DNA of 64,000 nucleotides from Lucinisca nassula (taxonomy: Eukaryota > Mollusca > Bivalvia > Lucinida > Lucinidae), in the NCBI GenBank assembly GCA_963580285.1, contig OY757016.1:39509124-39573123 (forward strand), given 5' to 3'. Numbering within the stretch: position 1 is the stretch's first letter; each line of letters begins with the position of its first letter. The notes beneath the pieces are model-generated. The model worked only from the letters and a program-made list of their open reading frames with translations. It had not been told where the DNA came from and ran no database searches. Of this stretch, positions 1 through 10,937 are shown in pieces. The position numbers and the translations under genes are program-made.

Positions 1-180
1 CCATCTTGGTTTTGTTCCTCCTAATATGAAATTTGTTAAAACTTGGACCATTAAGAATGGCATAAACACTATTTATTTTGCTGAAAAAAAAAATGTGAGT
101 AGCTTTTGCAACGGTCTTATTGACCGCTTTTGAAACATTCCCAAAGGTGGTCTTAATGTAGGTATTTTACTGTGACTTAC

Positions 181-288
181 TGAAGCAATGTTTTGGACTA
201 ACACAACCCATCTCCAACTGAAACTGTAGTAAGGTTCCCTCAATCACTGAAACATCAGCTGTCACCCCAAATCTGTGCTTCTCTTCAC
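181..288 (-). CDS. RELN: Reelin exon e16: sub-repeat A strand
   Basis: This 108-base exon (two bases, 35 codons, one base; acceptor tttgttttcag, donor GTAAGT) reads GEEKHRFGVTADVSVIEGTL, then LQFQLEMGCVSPKHCF. The xxFGVTADVSV, LLQF and MGC motifs match reelin strands, and the phase matches e15. Its acceptor lies in the last, diverged unit of a 30-bp minisatellite (294-923). The next exon is outside the window. Confidence 0.93.
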
Positions 289-293
289 CTGAA

Positions 294-923
294 AACAAAG
301 TTGAACGCTGGGAAATACAGCCAAACAAAGTTGAACACTGGGTAATACAGCCAAACAAAGTTGAACACTGGGAAATACAGCCAAACAAAGTTGAACACTG
401 GGTAATACAGCCAAACAAAGTTGAACACTTGGTAATACACCCAAACAAAGTTGAACACTGGGTAATACAGTCAAACAAAGTTGAACACTGGGTAATACTG
501 CCAAACAAAGTTGAACACTGGGTAATAAAGCCAAACAAAGTTGAACACTGGGTAATACAGCCAAACAAAGTTGAACACTGGGTAATACAGCCAAACAAAG
601 TTGAACACTGAGTAATACAGCCAAACAAAGTTGAACACTGGGTAATACAGCCAAACAAAGTTGAACACTGGGTAATACAGCCAAACAAAGTTAATCACTG
701 GGTAATACAGCCAAACAAAGTTGAACACTTGGTAATACAGCCAAACAAAGTTGAACACTGGGTAATACAGCCAAACAAAGTTGAACACTGAGTAATACAG
801 CCAAACAAAGTTGAACACTGGGTAATACAGCCAAACAAAGTTGAACACTGGGTAATACAGCCAAACAATGTTGAACACTGGGTAATACAGCCAAACAAAG
901 TTGTACACTGAGTAATACAGCCA
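294..923. repeat. 30-bp minisatellite, 20 full units plus partial ends
   Basis: From 301 to 900 the sequence is 20 consecutive 30-base units with no insertion or deletion and only scattered substitutions; the core is ttgaacactgggtaatacag. Because 30 is a multiple of three, long open frames appear on both strands; they are artefacts of periodicity. On the minus strand each unit contains tattacccag, an acceptor-like string, and the terminal unit grades into the real acceptor of reelin e16. Confidence 0.98.
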
Positions 924-945
924 GGTGAGATTATAAGAATCTTAT

Positions 946-1180
946 CATGTTAACAAGTCTATGTAATGAGTAGTACACTAAACCCCACTTTATATAGAAC
1001 ATGGGTATACATACATTAGAAAACATGTCAGTGTGAAATAATGGTGTCAGAAATGACAAATATTAGGTAAAAATTGTAACATCTTTCTTATTTCTGCTTT
1101 CAACATAGATTGTGGGTGCTCGTTAGAACCGCCTCGATGAGGCAGTTCTAAAGAGTACCCACAATCTATGTTTTTGAGCA
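946..1180. mobile_element. MITE family B, foldback copy (partial)
   Basis: This copy has the family flank (accccactttatatag) and a palindromic core at about 1107-1170 with a GCCTCGATGAGGC loop region. Terminal CATCACG-type ends are not clear here. See 4739-5018 for the best-bounded copy. Confidence 0.75.
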
Positions 1181-1192
1181 AGTATTAGGCAG

Positions 1193-3101
1193 ACAAGAGG
1201 GCCATGATGGCCCTGGATCGCTCACCTGATCCATAGAGTAACAAGTGGGCCCCAGGGTTGGCCACTATTGACCCCAGGGCTATAACGTGCATAATGTTGA
1301 GGGAAGTCTAAAATGGTGACGCTGCATACCAAATATCAACAAAGGCTATAATTGAATAATCTTGGCAAAGGTCAAGTAGATGAAGCTACATACCAAATAT
1401 CAACAAAGGCTATAATTAAAAAATCTTGGCAAAGGTCAAGTAGATGAAGCTTCATACAAAATATCAACAAAGGCTATAACTGAACAATCTTGGCAAAGGT
1501 CAAGTAGATGAAGCTTCATACCAAATATCAACAAAGACTATAATTGAACAATCTTGGCAAAGGTCAAGTAGATGAAGCGTCATACCAAATACCAACAAAG
1601 GCTATAATTGAACAATCTTGGCAAAGGTCAAGTAGATGAAGCTACACACCACCAATATCAAAGACCTGGTCCTTGCGGTTTCAGAGAAGATGATTTTTAT
1701 AAAGATATTTACTAAATAAGTCTATGTAAAACCAAATGGCCCCACAGCGGGGCCATTCTTGGCCTCAGGGCTATAAATTAGACAATCTTGATGGAGGCCC
1801 ACAAGATGAAGCTTCACCAAATATCAAAGACCTGGGCTTTGCTGTTTCAGAAGAAGATCTTCAAAGATTATCTCTATATAAGTCTATGTAAAATCAAAGA
1901 GCCCCTGGGCGGGGGCATTTGTGGCCCGAGGGCTAAAATTTGAACAAACTTGGTAAAGGCCCACTAGATGTAGCTTCACATCAAATAGCAAAGACCTGGA
2001 CCTTTTGGTTTCAGAGAAGATGATTTTTAAAGATTTCCTTTTATAAGTTTATGTTAGACCAAAGGGCCCCTGAGCGGGGGCATTTTTGGCCCCGGCACTA
2101 TAATTTGAACAATCTTGGTAGGGGTCCACTAGATGAAGCGTCATACCAAATTTCAAAGACCTGGTCCTTGCGGTTTCAGAGAAGAAGGTTTTAAAGATTT
2201 TCCCTATACAAGTCTATGTAAAACCAAAGGGCCCCGTGGCAGGGGCATATTTGGTCTCAGGGCTATAATTTGAACAATCTTGGTAAAGGTCCACTAGATG
2301 TAGCTTCACACCAAATATCAAAGACCTAGGTCTTGTGGTTTCAGATAGGATGATTTTTAAAGATTTCCCTTTATAAGTCTATGTAAGACCAAAGGGCCCC
2401 TGAGCGGGGGCATTTTTGGCCCCAACACTATAATTTGAAATATCTTAGTAGGGGTCCACTAGATGAAGTGTCATACCAAATTTCAAAGACCTGAGCCTTG
2501 CGGTTTAAGAGAAGATGATTTTCAAAGATTTTCCCTATACAAGCCCATGTAAAACAAAAGGGCCCCGGGGCGGGGGCATTTTTGGCCCCAGCACTATAAT
2601 TTGAACAATCTTGATAGGGGTCCACTAGATGAAGCTTCATACCAAATATTAAAGACCTGGGCCTTGCGGTTTCAGAGAAGAAGATTTTCCCTATATAAGC
2701 CCATGTAAAAACAAAGGGCCCCGGGGCGGGGGCATTTCTGCCCCCAGGACTATAATTTGAACAATCTTGGTAGGGGTCCATTAGATTAAGCTTCATACCA
2801 AATATCAAAGACCTGGGCCTTGTGGTTTCAGAGAAGAAGATTTTTTAAGTTTTCAGTGAAAAAAATCTATTTTTGGCTCCTGTGACCTAGATGTGCAATG
2901 GACCATAACCACTTGAACAACTTTGAAAGGGGACCACCTAAGGAATATTCTTGTGAAGTTTGGTCAAAATCGCATCAGTGGTTTAGGAGGAGATGTTGCT
3001 TGAAGAAAAAGTTTACGCACGCACGCACGCACGGACGGATGCATGACACACGAAAAGTGATCCCAAAAGCTCACCTCGTCACTACTTGACAGGTGAGCTA
3101 A
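1193..3101. mobile_element. Composite element C1 with internal tandem repeats and AGGTGAGCTA end
   Basis: It starts with a string shared with the element at 49628 (ggccatgatggccctggatc, then gctcacctgatcc) and ends in gctcacc...aggtgagcta. Inside, about five 61-base units (1310-1640) are followed by about eight units of roughly 150 bases (1640-2860) carrying gggccccggggcgggggcat. The end has (acgc)n and ggacgga simple repeats. No coding capacity was recognised. Confidence 0.7.
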
Positions 3102-3189
3102 TAATATTTACCCCCTTACACCCCACTTTTCCCTATACAAGAGGGCCCAGAGGCCTCTGATTCACTCAACTGAGTGTCACTATCTCTAG

Positions 3190-4005
3190 TACATTCTATG
3201 TTATTCTATTTTATGTCTGGTGGCCATTTTGTTCACCAGAGCGGGATCGTTTTAGTAGAGGTAGAGGGTCATCTATATTCCTAACAAGTTTAAATGAAAT
3301 TGGCCTAGGGTACAGGAGGAGTTGTCAATGGAAGATTCTTTCCATTTTTAGCTCTGGCGTCCATCTTGTTTGTCAGAGCGCAACAATTTTAGCTATTTTG
3401 GCAGGGAGTCTACATGTCACCCAAATGACAACCAAAGCAACATTCCTGTGAAGTTTGAATCCAATTGGCCCAAGGGATTAGGAGGGGTTTGCGTTTGAAG
3501 CAAATTTATGATATTTTTCTATTTTTAGCCATTTTGTTCATCCGAGCAAGATTGTTTTAGCTATTTCGGTAGAAGGTCATCCAAGCATTATTCCTGTGAA
3601 GTTTGAATGAAATTGGCCCAAGGTACAGCAGGAGTTGTTGTTTCAAGATTTTTTTTCTATTTTTAGCTCTGGTGCCCATCTTGTTTGTGAGCAGAATGAT
3701 TTTAGCTATTTTGGTATGGAGTTGTCTACAAAACATTCCTGTGAAGTTTGTATCAAATTGGCCCAAGGCTTTAGGAAGCGTTTGCGTTTGAAGCAAATTT
3801 ATAATGTTTTTCTATTTTTTATAGCTATGGTGGCCATTTTGCTCATCAGAGCAGAACTGTTTTAGCTAATTTGGTAGAAGGTCACCTAAGCAACATTCCC
3901 ATGAAGTTTGAAGGAAACTGGCCCATGTGTACAGGACAAGTTGTCTTTTCAAGTTTTTTTTTCTATTTTTAGCTCTGGCAGCCATCTTATTCATCAGGAG
4001 CAGTC
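3190..4005. repeat. Tandem array, units near 110-220 bases, related to element C3
   Basis: Units contain ttagctctggtggccatttt, gttcaccagagc and cctgtgaagtttgaatgaaa. The same words make up the array at 50040-51860, so this appears to be a second array of that family without clear AGGTGAGCTA ends. Confidence 0.75.
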
Positions 4006-4140
4006 TGGTCTGAGTCCACACTGTTTGCAAAAAATCACTTTTAAGATACCTGGCAGTCTGATTTGGGTCCACACTGTTTGCCTGTATGCAAAAATATTTT
4101 TTAATAAAGTTTGCAAAAAAGTTAGCAGACGACATAAGCA
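4005..4140. repeat. Palindromic MITE fragment (gcagtctggtctg...acactgtttgc)
   Basis: Two versions of a core ending ccacactgtttgc, followed by ttgcaaaaaagttagcagac, match fragments at 61855-61975 and 62205-62455. The fragment ends close to the donor of e15. Confidence 0.55.
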
Positions 4141-4186
4141 GACAACACTTTCAGATGAAGTTTTTCTCAGCATCTTGAGGGCTTAC

Positions 4187-4328
4187 CTTTATAATGCATG
4201 GCATCAAACTCTGCCTCACAGTCCTTCTCTATAATTGCTCCAGGGTTCATGGTCCAGCTGGAATCCCTGGGAGCCCTAGGATCATCAGCCAACATCTCCA
4301 CCCCATCAAAATCACCACCAACATAGAT
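4187..4328 (-). CDS. RELN: Reelin exon e15: end of sub-repeat B and start of the next repeat
   Basis: This 142-base exon (acceptor cacctttcag, donor GTAAGC) begins IYVGGDFDGVEMLADDPRAP, completing the WAxDN-IYVGG motif of e14, and continues RDSSWTMNPGAIIEKDCEAE. It ends with a single base that makes Gly with e16. A second copy of its acceptor and upstream intron sequence lies at 5048-5165 without the exon body. Confidence 0.93.
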
Positions 4329-4514
4329 CTGAAAGGTGAATGAAGCTTAGTTGTTAGTCACATGATCATAAACAAATTAAACAAATCTAAAGCAGGGTTG
4401 TGGAAATACCCTGCCGTACTTGTCCGGCTTCTCCAACTTCACTCAGGAGTCAGGACAATTAAAAATTTCTAGTCTACTTGTCTCGAGACAAGTATAGAGT
4501 TTGAGACAAGTATA

Positions 4515-4738
4515 GAGTATAGTTATGGTCAAATTTGCAGAAACTGTCCTCTTAAAGTGAACAGTTACTTGTAAAAAGAAGGTACCGGTACTTCTGCATA
4601 AAAAAGAGATCTGCATCCCTTCTCATAGGAAGCTACTCTTAAAGGAAAGAATTTGCTCCCTTTGGGAGCAAATTCTTTCCTTTCAGAGTGAGCCTCATTG
4701 TGAAAAAGATTTAAATACCCCCAAAACTACTGCTTTTA
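4515..4738. repeat. Segment duplicated at 8740-8962, carrying a palindrome D core
   Basis: It shares tttaaatacccccaaaac, atttgcaggaactgtcctc-like and ttacttgtaaaaag strings with 8740-8962. At 4635-4690 it contains the hairpin aaaggaaagaatttgctccc with its reverse complement (palindrome family D). Confidence 0.8.
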
Positions 4739-5018
4739 CCATCACGTGAACAAGTCCGTGAAATGAAGACCCCCCTATACCCCACATTATATAGAGAAAA
4801 CTGGGGTTTACGGGGGTAAACATTATTTTTCTTACTTTTACTCCAAGACATAGGTTGTGGGTACTCGTTAGAACCGCCTCAATGAGGCGGATCTAACGAG
4901 CACCCACAACCTATGTTTGCAGTATTTATAAGAAAAATATCACGGATTTTCATCAGAAAAATGGCCATTTTGGAGATGTGAAAAAATGCACTATGTCGCA
5001 CGGAGTGTTATCGTAATG
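4739..5018. mobile_element. MITE family B, full copy (about 280 bases)
   Basis: Terminal inverted repeats read CATCACGTGAAC and, from the other end, CATTACGATAAC. In the middle is a perfect-looking hairpin, ggttgtgggtactcgttaga with its complement around a GCCTCAATGAGGC turn (4854-4915). The flanks of this copy match a sequence at 8740-8990 that lacks the insertion, which fixes the boundaries to within a few bases. Confidence 0.88.
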
Positions 5019-5047
5019 CATACTAATTCATCATTTTCTCAGACTGA

Positions 5048-5165
5048 CATAGATCTGAAAGATGGAGAAAGATTTGTTTCAGTCACATTCTAAAGTTTCT
5101 AAATATAAATCTAAAGCAGGGCTGTGGAAATACCATGCCCTACTTGTTCAGCTTGTTCTATTTTA
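5048..5165 (-). repeat. Copy of the e15 acceptor region without the exon
   Basis: It matches 4322-4440 through acatagatctgaaag, aaatctaaagcaggg and tgtggaaatacc. It therefore contains the first eight or so coding bases of e15 and its acceptor, but no exon body. On transcription it would present a decoy acceptor upstream of e15. Confidence 0.7.
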
Positions 5166-6130
5166 CAAAGGACAAGGGAAAATTTATATGCTGTTGACTC
5201 TCGTTATCTCGACCTCGCCTTTCTCGACCCTATCACTTATGTAGAACCAATTTCTAAGTCTCGTATATTTTCCCTATATATTTATTGTATTTCAACTCCA
5301 AATGTGTCAAACTACTTTTAAGTCGACACTTCGGCTATCTCGTCCATCATTTTCAGTCCCAGAATATATTTTTCATTGACTTTACTACCGCGTTTCTCGA
5401 ACTGCAATTCATGGCGCAAAGAAGGAAGAAAAAAACCCAAAAAAAACCGATGCCGTCAGTCTTTCAGTTAAAGAAAATAATAATAGACCTTTTCAAAACA
5501 GTTCATCAATACTCACAATGTTTTTAATTTTCCAATGTCCAGCTGCTTTCGTAATTAAAATTAGCCCAAACAATACCTTTACCGCTATTAAGAAAATCAC
5601 GTGCGTGTAATAAAGACTGACATGCAGTGCTCAACCTTTGATCTTAACACCTTCTCGTTTCAATGGTTTCAAAGATTTCCTTGATAAAAGGCGGCTCTGA
5701 TTTGTATTAATGTACAATTAGGTATGACAAGGCTCTTTAATTGGTTATTTAACGTAATCGTATTTAGTGTCAAAATTGAGTACTGTCCCTTGTCTCGATG
5801 CACATACAAACAGTGTAGATCCTAAAAAGATGGCTCATGACCACCTTTCTCGGCAGGACCTAAACTGTTTAAATCGTTGCGAGGGACTACCGTATGACGT
5901 ATAGCATGTACTGCTCACCATTGCATTCCCAAACAGGTAACCAGTCCACTTAAGTACATGTCTATTTTTAGCTTATTTGGATACCTGAATTTGCAGGAAT
6001 TTTAAAGACAACAAAACATGAGAGAAATTGTTTAAAATCGCTATACTTCGACAAGCTCCATTACTTTCATACACAAATTTTTAAAACTCACTAGGCTGTG
6101 CATGTAAGTGCTATTACTCTTGAATAACCA
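5166..6130. other. Intron stretch, decayed pogo-like fragment then no recognised feature
   Basis: Between 5186 and 5400 are ttgactctcgttatctcgac, ctttctcgac and ggctatctcg, of the type found at the ends of pogo or Tigger elements, with no transposase frame. From 5400 to 6130 I see nothing I can name. Confidence 0.4.
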
Positions 6131-6205
6131 AAACCAGAGGACCAGTGGTCCTGAACCGCTCACCTGTCTGGTGACAATTTTCCTACTTAGATCAGCAGAA
6201 AATGT

Positions 6206-6282
6206 CATTTACCCTGCTCATAAATTTTAAAATGCCATCTCAATATTTGTTGGCATTTTAAAACTTATGAGCAGGGTAAATT
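6206..6282. repeat. Hairpin, arms of about 30 bases
   Basis: The left arm tttaccctgctcataaattt and its complement near 6250-6282 surround a tctcaatatt loop. A shorter related string lies at 29950-30005. Confidence 0.75.
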
Positions 6283-6547
6283 TCATGCTGAAGTGAGTTG
6301 AGCGTGAAAAAAGTTTTATAACTTCGGTGCCTAGCTCACAAAAAGGGAAAATATGAGGAACTGTCCATTGGACATAAATGGTATACTGTATACAGAAGCA
6401 AATGAAACAAAAAGAAAACTTGTTCCAATTTATTTTCATATCTCAAGAGCAGTAACAGAACAAAACTAGAATTTGTTTTTCTACAAAAACACAGATGTCT
6501 CCCCCATTTTTTTATCATTGAGGTACCTACCTGATTCTTGGGGGCAA

Positions 6548-6840
6548 CACATTGTCTCATGACCCCCGGCCCCCGCCCATCGGGCTTGAAGAAATAGATT
6601 GGGCTGCATGATACTTCCATGCAGAGCTGAAACCGACTGCAAATGAGTACTGGTAAACAGCATAGAGGTTCTAAGCCTGTCCAGGAAAAGTGATGCAAGT
6701 CGGACCACCCATGCACAAAAACCCTATTGAGATGCCATTTCATCTCAATGCCAGGTAAAAGTCCCACAAAATTGGAAGCAACGTCTCCAAAATGACCTAT
6801 ACAGTGTTGGCGGAGATGAAAACCTTAATTCAAACAAATG
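6548..6840 (+). mobile_element. SINE family F copy
   Basis: It begins ggcccccgcccatcgggctt, continues with gaaaccgactgc and the cattgg-type central region, and ends in a tail like agtgttggcggagatgaaaa. Other copies lie at 17088, 18308, 43568, 44503, 47218, 47700 and 49815. Confidence 0.8.
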
Positions 6841-8739
6841 TCTTATGATGGTTAACATTTCCACCAAGTAATTTTAAAATTCATCCAGGAAAAAGTGAGT
6901 TATTGACCAAACATGAAAAAAGGCCACTTTTTTATGTCTGACCTCTAAGTATGACCTTGACATTGGAAGTACTAAATAGGTCAAGTTCAACCCAGGGTCA
7001 CCATTTGAACAAATTATGATAGGCCCGAGTACCATATGCTACATGCCAAGTTTCAAGGCCATTGGCCTTACGGTTCTTGAGAAGAAGAATTTCGAAGTGT
7101 ATTTACCATATATGGGCGTGGTGGCCATCTTGGTCATGTGATCTAGACCATATTGGCAGCTTTTCATTTGTTCAACTCCCAAAGGCTCCATATTGAATTT
7201 CACTTCAATTGGCTCAGTAGTTTCTGAGAAAAAATGTTTGAAATATGGAACCTGCGTGACCTTGGTCTAAGGTCAATTAATGACCTTGACCTTTCTTACA
7301 CATAGATCTCCATGTATTCAGCTACTTTACCTTATCTACTAATTTTGGTGACAGTGTCTTCAATGGTTTCCTAAAAATTCCTTTATTTTCACTTTTTCCA
7401 ATGCAAAAGCCTAAGTCGGCAAATTTGACATTGCTGTAAAATAGGTCAAGGTCAACTCAGGGTCACCATTTGTACAAACTATGATGGGCCTGAGTACCAT
7501 ATGCTACATGCCAAGTTTCAAGGCCATTGGCCTTCAGGTTCTGGAGGAGAAGAATTTTTAAGGCTTTTTACCATGTATGGGCGTGACGGCCATTTTGGTC
7601 ATGTGATCTAGACTGTATTGGCATTTTTTCATTTGTTCAACTCACAAAGGCTCCATATTAAATTTTACTTAAATTGGCTCAGCAGTTTTGGAGAAAAAAA
7701 TGTTTGAAATATGGATCCTGAATGACCTTGGTCTAAGGCCAATGAATGACCTTGACCTTTCTGACCCATAGATCTTCATGTATTCAATTACTTTACCTGA
7801 TCTACAAATTTTGTTGACACTGTCTTCAATGGTTTCCTATAAATCCATTATTTTCACTTTGCCCCATGCAAAAGCCTAAGTCGGAAAATTTGACATTGCT
7901 GTAAAATAGGTCAAGGTCAACCCAGGGTCACCATTTGTACAAACCATAATGGGCCCGAGTACCATATGCTACATGCCAAGTTTCAAAGCCACTGGCCTTA
8001 TGGTTCTGGAGAAGAAGATTTTTGAAGGCTTTTTACCATATATGGGCATGGCGGCCATCTTGGTCATGTGATCCAGACCCCGCGAACAAGGCCAATGAAT
8101 GACCTTGACCTTTCTGATCCATATACATTCATGTATTCAGTTACTTTACCTGATCTACAAATTTTGGTGACACTGTCTTCAATGGTTTCCTATAAATCCA
8201 TTACTTTCACTTTGCCCCATGCAAAAGCCTAAGTCGACAAATTTGACATTGCTGTAAAATAGGTCAAGGTCAAACCAGGGTCACCATTTGTACAAACCAT
8301 GATGGGCCCGAGTACCATATGCTACATGCCAAGTTTCAAGGCCACTGGCCTTATGGTTCTGGAGAAGAAGATTTTTGAAGGCTTTTTACCATATATGGGC
8401 ATGGCGGCCATCTTGGTCATGTGATCCAGACCCCGCGAACAAACTTTCGTTCCCCCATCCCACTGAGGCTCCATATGAAACTTGGCTTTGATTGGCCCTG
8501 CAGTATAGGAGAAGAAGATCTTTGAAAATGGTGGACGGACGGACGGACGACGGACCATGGCTATACTATAAGCTCACCTATGAGCCTAAAGGCTCAGGTG
8601 AGCTAAAAACAAGCATATCATGGCAAATAATGGGCTCCGACATGCATGTGACGTCACACTTTGGTTATCTCATACTACGGATAACTGGAACTTTTTTATC
8701 CGGTCCCGTGAGGTTCGAGATAACAAGCGTCGACTGTAT

Positions 8740-8990
8740 ATTGTTTATGGTCGAATTTGCAGGAACTGTCCTCATAATATGAATGATTACTTGTAAAAAG
8801 TTTTGTTTTTGCATTAAAAGATCTGCAACCCAACTCATAGTGGGATGGAGGGCAGGGCTACTCTTAAAGGAAAGACTTTGCTCCCACTGGAGCAAATTCT
8901 TTCCTTTCAGGGTAAGCCCCATTTTGAAAGGGATTTAAATACCCCCAAAACCCTGCTTTTACATACTCATTCATCATTTTCTCAGACTGA
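8740..8990. repeat. Paralogue of 4515-4738 plus 5019-5050, without the family B MITE
   Basis: It reads through gcttttacatactcattcatc, where the first copy is interrupted by 280 bases of family B. It also carries a palindrome D core (8868-8912). This is the empty site for that insertion. Confidence 0.8.
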
Positions 8991-9148
8991 CAATTCAGAA
9001 GTAGTTCTCAATCAAAATGTTTGATTCTGTGATCATTTACTTAACCTCTTTTTGGACAAGTGAAAAGCTAATGTCATTTGTGGACAAGTGGATTTTTTAT
9101 GCACCTGTCCGGGGACAAATTTATGTTGGGCATCATAAATTTGCTGTG

Positions 9149-10352
9149 GCGGAATTCAGCATTCGATGGGGGGGACGCTTTGCTTAGATAGCTGTTAGAT
9201 TCTAATGAAACTTTACGCCTTGAGCCTAAGTTTGTTCATTTCAGAATTTTTCTATTTGAACTGGGTGGCTTCTCCCTCATGGAACTGGTTAGCCATACCC
9301 TGAGGGTATGTTTCCACCTGGGTCATACTAAAATATTTCTAAATAACTTTTCTATTTGAACTGGGTGGCTTCTCCCTCATGGAAGTGGTTAGCCATAGCC
9401 CGAGGGTATGTTTCCACCTGGGTCATACTAAAATATTTCTAAATTGCAAGTCATAGGTCAGGTTTGAACGCGCAGCCGGGGCTGTTTGGATATATAATAT
9501 GGGATGGATTACATGATACGCTTTGCACAATGCGGAAGGTGTTGTGGAATGCGTGTCATGGAGTGCATTTTGGTGTGCACATTTTATACAAAGTGCACAA
9601 TGTCAGGATTAGTTTGAGTGCACAATAGTCTGTGCATAATGTTTGGAATACAGTGGAGCGTACAAATAGGATGTGCGCAGTATTTGGAGTGTTAAAAAAT
9701 TTGGAGCGTACAAACAGGATGTGCGCAATATTTAGAATGCTAAAAATTGTGGAGCGTACAAACAGGATGTACGCAATATTTGGAATACTCTATTTTAAAA
9801 AATTTGGAGCGTACTATAGGAGGTGCGCAATTTCTGGAGTGTTACAAAATTTGGAGCGTACAAATAGGATGTGCGCAATATTTAGAATGCTAAAAAATTG
9901 TGGAGCGTACAAACAGGATGTACGCAATATTTGGAATACTGTTTTTATAAAAAATTGGAGCGTACTATAGGAGGTGCGCAATTTCTGGAATTTTACAAAA
10001 TTTTGGAGCACACATTTGGAGTGTGCACATTTTGGAATACTCAAAATGACAAAATTGGAATTCACAATATTTTGAGTGCAACTATTTTAATAATTCAGTC
10101 CTCGTGCGTGCAAGCTGGATCATACATTGTCACTGCGTCCCCCCCTCTTCGATCTGAATCTACTCGGTGTCCAAATACTGCCAAATAAAACAAGACTGTG
10201 TAAAACAAGTTAACAAGACAGCTTTATTGAAATAATATTTTATTAAACTATATATTTTGCATCAGGAAATGTGAATAAATAATTTTATTTTATTTCTCTG
10301 TATGTTTTTTGTACAAGTGAGTATTTGTTGTACAAGTGAGCATCCTAAATAA
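9149..10352. repeat. Left 1,204-base direct repeat
   Basis: Inside are two copies of a 109-base unit (9245-9440, with ctgggtggcttctccctcat) and a low-complexity region (9625-10060) of 50-60-base units repeating ggagcgtacaaacaggatg. The open frames seen there are periodic artefacts. Confidence 0.92.
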
Positions 10353-10937
10353 TAGGGATTATCAACTAAATGATAATCCCATTTATTTGGTGCGAATGAA
10401 TTGGATGGACTGTCATTATGGGTCACAATTGCAGCTCCAGGGTGGTAGTTCGCTTATAATTAGGTTTAAACAAAGTCTGATCGTATTTTCCATCTCGTAT
10501 CGGCCATGACAGTTGGTCCAGGTCACTGAGCGCTTGCACCTTGTATGTTGTTCAGTAGTCAGGCGTCTTGTAGAACTGGAAGGTGATTTAACGTCTTGCG
10601 CAGGCTCAGGGAAACCTTCCTTTTCCGTTTTTCCAAATCCTGCAAAAGGAAGTCGCCATTTTTTAAGGAGAATCAAAAAACCCACCCACCCACCGCTGTC
10701 ATTGTGGTCTTGTTGGCAGTCCAGGAAGTTTTTACATTATACTGCCGAAAGTTCTTTTGATTTCAGGTTTCTAATTGGATTGTTCATCATTTGATCCTGA
10801 TGCAAACAGTTGAAATGGACGAAACCAAAGACTGATGTTCAAAGGGGCGCTGTGGACAGTTGTGTTAAGTTTAGAGTTGCCTTGCACTTTCTTCACCGAG
10901 ACATGCTAATGATAAACTCAAGTGGGGGCGGAATTCA
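10353..10937. other. 585-base interior between the direct repeats
   Basis: It begins with a short palindrome (gggattatc...gataatccc). A minus-strand frame of 89 codons (10416-10685) shows no family motif. The end is G-rich. No primer-binding site was recognised. Confidence 0.5.

Larger units (their letters stand above)
6134..8605. mobile_element. Composite element C2 with long tandem units and AGGTGAGCTA end
   Basis: It starts gaaccgctcacctg and ends gctcacctatgagcctaaag, then gctcaggtgagcta. Internal units of roughly 350-465 bases begin near 6975, 7441, 7905 and 8258 with aaaataggtcaaggtcaa and include accatatgctacatgccaag. A hairpin (6206-6282) and a SINE (6548-6840) are inserted. Near the end is (ggac)n. 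No coding region was found. Confidence 0.72.

Noticed and set aside
167..908. Long open frames with repeats such as LFGCITQCST and VFNFVWLYYP
   Set aside because: They come from the 30-base periodicity of the minisatellite, which is open in several frames on both strands. Only the last part of one frame is real exon (e16).
4854..4915. CRISPR or bacterial terminator-like palindromes
   Set aside because: The hairpins are dispersed with terminal inverted repeats in an intron-rich animal gene; there is no repeat-spacer array.
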